Source of the DNA: DATKEU01 sp036493295
Lineage (GTDB): Bacteria > Myxococcota_A > Polyangia > Fen-1088
Reading direction: 5' to 3'
Assembly (NCBI GenBank): GCA_036493295.1
Contig: DASXQB010000206.1
Coordinates: 1-38,002, forward strand
Length of the DNA stretch: 38,002 nt
In this document: piece by piece, positions 34,501 through 38,002 of the stretch
Numbering within the stretch: position 1 is the stretch's first letter
Layout: each line of letters opens with the position of its first letter
The notes under the pieces: generated by a model
What the model saw: the letters and a program-made list of their open reading frames with translations, nothing else
What the model was told of the DNA's origin: nothing
Databases searched by the model: none
Translations under genes and position numbers: made by a program

Positions 34501-35058
34501 GCCGGCGTCAGCGTCGAGAACCGCGACGTGGTGTCGTACGCGCTTTATCCCAAGGTGATGCGCGAATACATGGAGCACCGGGCGTTGCACGGCGACACCT
34601 CGGTGCTGCCAACGCCGACGTTCTTCTACGGCCTGCGCGTCGGTGAAGAGTCGTGGGTCGACATCGAACCGGGCAAGACGCTGATCATCAAGCTGCTGTC
34701 CATCGGCGACGTCGAGCCGGACGGCGCGCGTGTGCTGACCTTCGATATAAACGGCCAGCCGCGCACCATGCGGGTGGCCGACGACGCCGCCAAGGTCACC
34801 GGCGTGCGCCGCCGCAAGGCCACCGCCGGCCGCAAGGGCGAGATCGGCGCGCCCATGCCGGGCCGGGTGATCGATCTCGTGACCAAGGTCGGCGAGCACG
34901 TCAAGGCCGGGCAGAAGCTGCTGGTGACCGAGGCGATGAAGCTGGAGACGGTGATCAAGGCGCCGGTGAGCGGCCTGGTGCGGGAGATCGTGGCCGGCGC
35001 CAGCGAAAGCGTCGAGGCCGGCGATCTGCTGGTGGTGATCGAAGAGGGCAACCCTTGA
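31591..35058 (+). CDS. pyc: Pyruvate carboxylase
   Basis: 1155-residue biotin-dependent enzyme, the usual single-chain length. It carboxylates pyruvate to oxaloacetate (anaplerosis). The biotin carboxylase domain (about 1-455) has KASAGGGGRGM for ATP binding, and EVNPRIQVEHTVTE. The carboxyltransferase domain starts near residue 540 (LTDTTWRDAHQSLLATR) with the metal-binding HLHMHDTSGN. The C-terminal carrier domain has biotinyl Lys1117 in TEAMKLET (codon at 34939-34941). ATG at 31591 gives the normal N-terminus (MSILPFRRVLCANRGEIAVR), though the ribosome binding site is weak. It supplies oxaloacetate for growth on sugar acids or pyruvate-forming substrates. A binding-protein gene follows four bases later. 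Confidence 0.96.
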   Translation: MSILPFRRVLCANRGEIAVRVFRAATELGFRTVAIFSEEDRVHLHRYKADEAYLVGKGLEPVAAYLAEDEIVELAKRHDVDAVHPGYGLLSERASFARKCRDAGIVFIGPTPEAIDALGDKISARKIAQAAGVPVVPGTAEPIRSVAEARAFANQVGYPVMVKASAGGGGRGMRLVKGDSDMAEALERAKSESRKAFGDDSVFLEKLVVRPKHIEVQVLGDNHGNLVHLFERDCSVQRRHQKVVEYAPAWSVSEAIRARLAEDALKVARQVTYTNAGTVEFLVAENGSHYFIEVNPRIQVEHTVTEVITGRDLVQTQIRIAQGYKLSDPEIDIPNQAAIERRGVAIQVRVTAEDPRNDFLPDTGKIAVYRPGAGLGIRLDDGSGYVGARVSPFYDSLLVKITASGLEWNYARRKVVRALREFRIRGVKTNIHFLENVLQHPTFAAGKAHTTFVDETPELVQYTPRRDRATRILRYVASTVVNGHATVRGKPKPPLVALTREPLLPPVDPRVPPPAGSKQILDNRGPEGVVRWLREDRRVRLTDTTWRDAHQSLLATRLRTYDLARIAPATARVCADFFSLEMWGGATFDVAYRFLSEDPWLRLEELRKLAPNIMFQMLVRGANAVGYTNYPDDVVVAFIEEAAKGGIDVFRIFDALNDVDSMQVAIEAAQKTGKIVETAICYTGDVSDPTRKKFDLKYYVDLAKEVVRRGTHLLAIKDMAGLLKPRAATMLVRALKEAVDVPLHLHMHDTSGNSIASYLAAIEAGVDVVDGAVSIMGGMTSQPSLSSLAFALAGTPRDPRADIAGLEKLSTYWEPVREWYAPFESGLKAPAADVYEHEIPGGQYSNLRAQAEALGVGAAWETVKHAYADVNRLFGDIPKVTPSSKVVGDMAIWMVKQGLDARAVSEKAQDLTFPESVIDYMRGSLGHPPGGFPEPLRTHILKGATRIEGRLGASMPPFDWAGARREMETLAGVSVENRDVVSYALYPKVMREYMEHRALHGDTSVLPTPTFFYGLRVGEESWVDIEPGKTLIIKLLSIGDVEPDGARVLTFDINGQPRTMRVADDAAKVTGVRRRKATAGRKGEIGAPMPGRVIDLVTKVGEHVKAGQKLLVTEAMKLETVIKAPVSGLVREIVAGASESVEAGDLLVVIEEGNP

Positions 35059-35062
35059 ACGG

Positions 35063-36139
35063 ATGCAGTCCGTCGGTCCACAAAGCAGCATGACGGTCCG
35101 AGCCTCCGGGGCGCTGCTGTTGGTGCTGATCGGCGCGCTGTCGTGCGAACGGCGCACCTCCGAAATGCCGTCGCAATCGGCGTTGCCGCCGCCGATGGCC
35201 GAAATTTCACCGCCGCCGACGAAACGCATCCGCATCGCGATGATCGGAAAAAGCTCGACCAACCCGGTGTTTCTTTCGGCGCGCGCCGGGGCCGAGGCGG
35301 CGGCGCGCGATCAATCGGCCAAGCTGGGATTTCCCGTGCAGGTGGTGTGGCTGACCCCGCCGCGCGAGGATCCGCAGGTGCAGGCGCAGCGGATCGCCCA
35401 GGCGGTGAAAGAAGGAATGGACGCCGTCCTGGTGTCGTGTTCGGACGACGTGCAGCTGACCCCGGCCATCGACGACGCCGTCGCCAAGGGCGTGCCGGTG
35501 ATGACCTTTGACAGCGATGCGCCGCAGTCGAAACGGTTTGCTTACTTCGGCGTCGACGATCGGCGCCTGGGCGCCACGGTGATGGCCGAGCTGGCCAAGC
35601 TGATTCACGGGCGCGGCAAGATCGCCATCCTGGCCGGCAACCCGGCCGCGCCCAACCTGCGCAAGCGCGCCGAAGGCGTGAAAGAAGAGGCCGCGCGCTA
35701 TTCGCACGTGGACATCGTGGGAACGTTCTTCCACCCGGAGACGCCCGAAGATGCAGCGGCGGAAGTCCTGCGCGTCACCGCCGCCTATCCCGAGCTGCGC
35801 GGCTGGGCGATGATCGGCGGCTGGGCGCTGTTTTCGAAGACGCTGCTCGACGAGCCGGCGCTGCAGAAGATGAAGATCGTCGGCGTCGACGGCTTGCCGC
35901 CCGAGCTGCGCTACATCGAAAAGAAAGTGGTGCCGGTCTTGATCGCCCAGCCGACTTTTCTCTGGGGAAATGTCGGGGTGATGAAAATTCTCGACCGCAT
36001 TCAGTACCACCGAGACGTGCCCTCAACGATCGCGATGGAGCCGGTGCGGATCACCGCCGACACTCTGGGCGATTGGTCTCGTCAGTTGAAACAGTGGGGA
36101 TTCGCCGACGTGCCCGAGGAATATTTGAAATTGAAGTAA
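35063..36139 (+). CDS. Sugar-binding periplasmic lipoprotein (RbsB/type 1 family), no partner transporter in view
   Basis: 358 residues. A hydrophobic leader ends IGALSC; Cys28 is the probable lipid site. A Pro-rich linker leads to a two-lobe periplasmic-binding fold of the ribose-binding type: IAMIGKSSTNPVFLSARAG, then AQRIAQAVKEGMDAVLVSCS, TFDSDAP, and GRGKIAILAGNP. The C-terminal lobe ends in VPVLIAQPTFLWG (the Q-x-P-x-x-x-G segment of RbsB-like proteins). ATG at 35063 is used; ATG at 35090 is the alternative. It may be co-transcribed with pyc (4-base gap). No cognate RbsA- or RbsC-like gene is in the window. Sensing for a signalling protein is an alternative role. Confidence 0.82.
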   Translation: MQSVGPQSSMTVRASGALLLVLIGALSCERRTSEMPSQSALPPPMAEISPPPTKRIRIAMIGKSSTNPVFLSARAGAEAAARDQSAKLGFPVQVVWLTPPREDPQVQAQRIAQAVKEGMDAVLVSCSDDVQLTPAIDDAVAKGVPVMTFDSDAPQSKRFAYFGVDDRRLGATVMAELAKLIHGRGKIAILAGNPAAPNLRKRAEGVKEEAARYSHVDIVGTFFHPETPEDAAAEVLRVTAAYPELRGWAMIGGWALFSKTLLDEPALQKMKIVGVDGLPPELRYIEKKVVPVLIAQPTFLWGNVGVMKILDRIQYHRDVPSTIAMEPVRITADTLGDWSRQLKQWGFADVPEEYLKLK

Positions 36140-36148
36140 TCGAGCGAC

Positions 36149-36177
36149 GCGCGCACGTTGCGAATGGCGCGCACGTT
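36149..36177. repeat. Direct repeat of 11 bases, 18-base period
   Basis: GCGCGCACGTT occurs at 36149-36159 and again at 36167-36177, just after the lipoprotein stop and about 60 bases before the porin promoter. An operator is possible. Chance cannot be excluded in GC-rich DNA. Confidence 0.3.
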
Positions 36178-36238
36178 TCGGGCATGTTTCACCGTGATTT
36201 CCTGAGCGCTAAATCTGATCGCATTGCTTCCAAAATCC

Positions 36239-36268
36239 TTTACACCCCTTGCGGCCGCTGGCTAGGTT
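36239..36268 (+). promoter_or_regulatory. Predicted promoter of the first OmpL-like porin
   Basis: TTTACA (36239-36244) and TAGGTT (36263-36268) are spaced by 18 bases, giving a leader of about 47 bases before the chosen start at 36322. Confidence 0.55.
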
Positions 36269-36321
36269 CCTCGTGCTGATTCATGGCCACGACCAAAAAG
36301 AAACAACCAGGGGGTCTTTCG

Positions 36322-37551
36322 ATGCGACTTTCCGCTTCTGCCTTTGCTTTGGCTCTTCTCTCTCCGCTGGCTGCGCTGGCCCAGACGCCGCCGCCCGCTG
36401 ACGCTCCACCCGCCGCGCCGCCGCCGGTTGCGGCTCCGCCCGCTGCGCCGGCTCCTGCTCCTGCGCCCGCACCGGCGGCAGCTCCCGCTCCCGCAGCGGC
36501 TCCCGCTGCTGCGCCGGCCGCTCCGCCCGCGAAGACCTGGAAAGATCTGGTCACGTTCGACGGGCTCGTCGACGCGTATTACATGTACAACCTCAACGGC
36601 GTGAACAGCCTGAGCCAGCCGGGAGTCCGGCAGTTTGATACCAATTCAAATACGTTCACGCTGAACCTCGCCAAGTTGGGCATCGGCGTCAGCGCGGACA
36701 ACGTTGGTCTGCGCATCGATATGGGTTACGGCTCGATGGGCAACATCATCAACGGCACCACCCCGGTGCTGACTCCTCCGCCCACGGGTTCGACCATGCC
36801 GGGATCGGCTATCGTGCCCAATGCCTTTCTGATCGAGCAGGCCTACGCCACGGTGATTCCGGTCGACAACTTCACCATCGACTTCGGTAAATTCACCACC
36901 ACCGCCGGCGCCGAGGTCATTGAAGCCAACAAGAACTGGCTCTACTCGCGTTCCTTCCTGTTCTTCAATATCCCGCTGGTCCACACCGGTCTGCGCCTCG
37001 GCTACAAGATCAACGACATGGTGTCGGTGCAGGGCAGCGTCGTGAATGGCTGGAATGGTCAGGGCTTCGAGATCGACACGAACAAGGACAAGACCATCGG
37101 CCTGTCGGCCAGCTTGACCTTCCCGGGCGGGGTCAGCGTGATTCCGACCGTCTACTTCGGCAAGGAAGGCAGCAGCACCGATACCCGCTTCCTGGGTGAT
37201 CTCGTCGCCGCGTATTCGGCGGGCGCGCTGGGTTTGAACCTGAACGTCGACTACGTCAATGACAAGGCCGGCGGTGTCGATAACTTCTTTGGTGTGGCCG
37301 CGATGGGACACTATGCGGTCGCCGATCACCTGTCGCTGACGGTTCGCGGTGAGTACGCGCAGCAGAAGTTTGGGGACACCACGAACAAGCTGGAGGAGTT
37401 CACTTTGGGCGCGGGCGTGCCGATGGCCGGACGCTTCGAGTTCCGTCCTGAGTTCCGCATGGACTTCACCGACCCCGCCCAATTTGTGGGCGACTCAGGT
37501 CCCAAGAAGACGCAGGCCACGTTGACCGGCGCTTTCCTGGCCTGGTTCTAA
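36322..37551 (+). CDS. OmpL-like outer-membrane porin (beta-barrel porin-2 type)
   Basis: 409-residue precursor. The signal peptide covers about residues 1-21 (MRLSASAFALALLSPLAALA), followed by an Ala/Pro linker of roughly 50 residues. The barrel begins at TWKDLVTFDGLVDAYYMYN. LAKLGIGVSADNVGLRIDMG, then FTIDFGKFTTTAGAEVIEA and NWLYSRSFLFFNIP, are typical of the putative beta-barrel porin-2 (OmpL-like) family. The last residues are LTGAFLAWF, an aromatic end. The frame starts at ATG 36283, but ATG 36322 has AGGGGG seven bases upstream and a clean signal peptide, so I use that. A promoter and a strong terminator bracket it, so it is probably monocistronic and well expressed. Tandem paralogue follows. 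Confidence 0.85.
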   Translation: MRLSASAFALALLSPLAALAQTPPPADAPPAAPPPVAAPPAAPAPAPAPAPAAAPAPAAAPAAAPAAPPAKTWKDLVTFDGLVDAYYMYNLNGVNSLSQPGVRQFDTNSNTFTLNLAKLGIGVSADNVGLRIDMGYGSMGNIINGTTPVLTPPPTGSTMPGSAIVPNAFLIEQAYATVIPVDNFTIDFGKFTTTAGAEVIEANKNWLYSRSFLFFNIPLVHTGLRLGYKINDMVSVQGSVVNGWNGQGFEIDTNKDKTIGLSASLTFPGGVSVIPTVYFGKEGSSTDTRFLGDLVAAYSAGALGLNLNVDYVNDKAGGVDNFFGVAAMGHYAVADHLSLTVRGEYAQQKFGDTTNKLEEFTLGAGVPMAGRFEFRPEFRMDFTDPAQFVGDSGPKKTQATLTGAFLAWF

Positions 37552-37580
37552 GCAAGGCGCGCTTCGGCGTGCGGATGAGA

Positions 37581-37616
37581 GGGGCTCGCAGTGGCTGCTG
37601 CGAGCCCCGTTTTTTT
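37581..37616 (+). terminator. Intrinsic terminator of the OmpL-like porin
   Basis: A perfect 11-bp stem (GGGGCTCGCAG 37581-37591, CTGCGAGCCCC 37598-37608) with a six-base loop is followed by G and seven T, 30 bases after the stop. Confidence 0.93.
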
Positions 37617-37660
37617 AGCCGCAATAGTGGTGCTCCGGAAATTGATAACCGGAAAATTGC

Positions 37661-37689
37661 TTTACCGTCACGGAGACGTCGTTTACGTT
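37661..37689 (+). promoter_or_regulatory. Predicted promoter of the second OmpL-like porin
   Basis: TTTACC (37661-37666) and TACGTT (37684-37689) are spaced by 17 bases, 32 bases before the ATG. It resembles the promoter of the first copy. Confidence 0.5.
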
Positions 37690-37721
37690 GCCGCCTTCAC
37701 AACGGACTCAAGGAGGACAGG

Positions 37722-38002
37722 ATGCGCATTCACTTGGTAATGGGAGCGGCAGCAGTCGCTCTGTTTCCCCTGACGGTGATGGCCCAGACGACGCCTCCGC
37801 CTCCCCCGGCGGATGCAGCGGCGATGCCGCCGGCCGCTGCGGCACCCGGCGTGCAGAAGACCTGGAAAGACATGGTGACGTTCGAGGGCCTGGCCGACGC
37901 GTACGGATCGTTCCGCCCCGGCGGGTCGCAGAGCGTTCCGCTCGGCTTTCGCGTCTTCGATGCGCCGACGGACACGTTCTCGCTGGCGTTCGCCAAGCTG
38001 GC
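37722..38002 (+). CDS. Second OmpL-like porin, N-terminal part (partial)
   Basis: An ATG at 37722 with AAGGAGG upstream opens a frame that runs off the right edge after 93 codons. Signal peptide (MRIHLVMGAAAVALFPLTVMAQ, cleaved near AQ; key residues Arg2 and Ala-Gln at 21-22), then a short Pro/Ala linker, then TWKDMVTFEGLADAYGSF and a later DTFSLAFAKL. These line up with TWKDLVTFDGLVDAYYMY and NTFTLNLAKL of the preceding porin, so the two are tandem paralogues with a shorter linker in this copy. It has its own promoter behind the first copy's terminator. Confidence 0.85.
   Translation, partial: MRIHLVMGAAAVALFPLTVMAQTTPPPPPADAAAMPPAAAAPGVQKTWKDMVTFEGLADAYGSFRPGGSQSVPLGFRVFDAPTDTFSLAFAKL

Noticed and set aside
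1..38002. CRISPR arrays, tRNA genes, insertion sequences, prophage genes
   Set aside because: No regularly spaced repeats, tRNA-like cloverleaf, transposase or phage protein was recognised on either strand.

Overview
The window is GC-rich, densely packed DNA from a Gram-negative bacterium. Three outer-membrane porins, periplasmic binding proteins and Tat, Sec and lipoprotein export signals show a double membrane. A large TPR protein, Ala/Pro-rich porin linkers, frequent GTG starts and GC-rich codon use suggest a myxobacterium-like lineage (Myxococcota or a relative). That placement is inference, because there is no rRNA or other marker gene here. I see no tRNA, rRNA, CRISPR array, insertion sequence or recognisable transcription factor.

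Positions 1-8250 hold a sugar-acid catabolic block. After the first codons of a transglutaminase-family gene (1-93, minus) come kdgD, gudD and garD, all on minus. GarD and GudD convert galactarate and glucarate to 5-keto-4-deoxyglucarate, and KdgD dehydrates and decarboxylates that to 2,5-dioxopentanoate. A porin and a short-chain dehydrogenase lie upstream on the same strand. Divergent from the dehydrogenase is uxaC (uronate isomerase), with a good sigma70-type promoter. Positions 8375-11146 (minus) carry a NitT/TauT-type ABC importer. Positions 11419-15802 (plus) carry a CUT1 sugar ABC importer with a Tat-exported binding protein and a strong hairpin between the binding-protein and permease genes. 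The CUT1 importer may feed the uronate/aldarate pathway.

A 115-bp nested palindrome (15839-15953) separates this block from a Fic-family gene (minus). Next is a branched-chain amino-acid-type ABC operon on minus, livK-livH-livM-livG-livF in transcription order (23039-17461). Its LivG is the most unusual gene of the window. The ATPase is about twice normal length because two membrane-spanning hairpins, one carrying a domain of about 130 residues predicted to lie outside the cytoplasm, are inserted between its catalytic motifs. All ATPase motifs remain intact and all four flanks obey the positive-inside rule.

Positions 23202-23866 hold a small two-gene cassette: a 62-residue protein, then a MNT-like nucleotidyltransferase overlapping it by ATGA, resembling a toxin-antitoxin-like pair. 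Then follow a D-2-hydroxyacid dehydrogenase, a 1076-residue TPR protein, an alpha/beta hydrolase (all minus), a secreted His-rich small protein (plus) and a GT-C-like membrane glycosyltransferase (minus). Finally, on plus, come pyruvate carboxylase, a sugar-binding lipoprotein without a partner transporter in view, and two tandem OmpL-like porins, the second cut by the window edge. Several promoters share a TA(G/C)GTT-like -10 element. No stretch over 300 bases lacks a gene.
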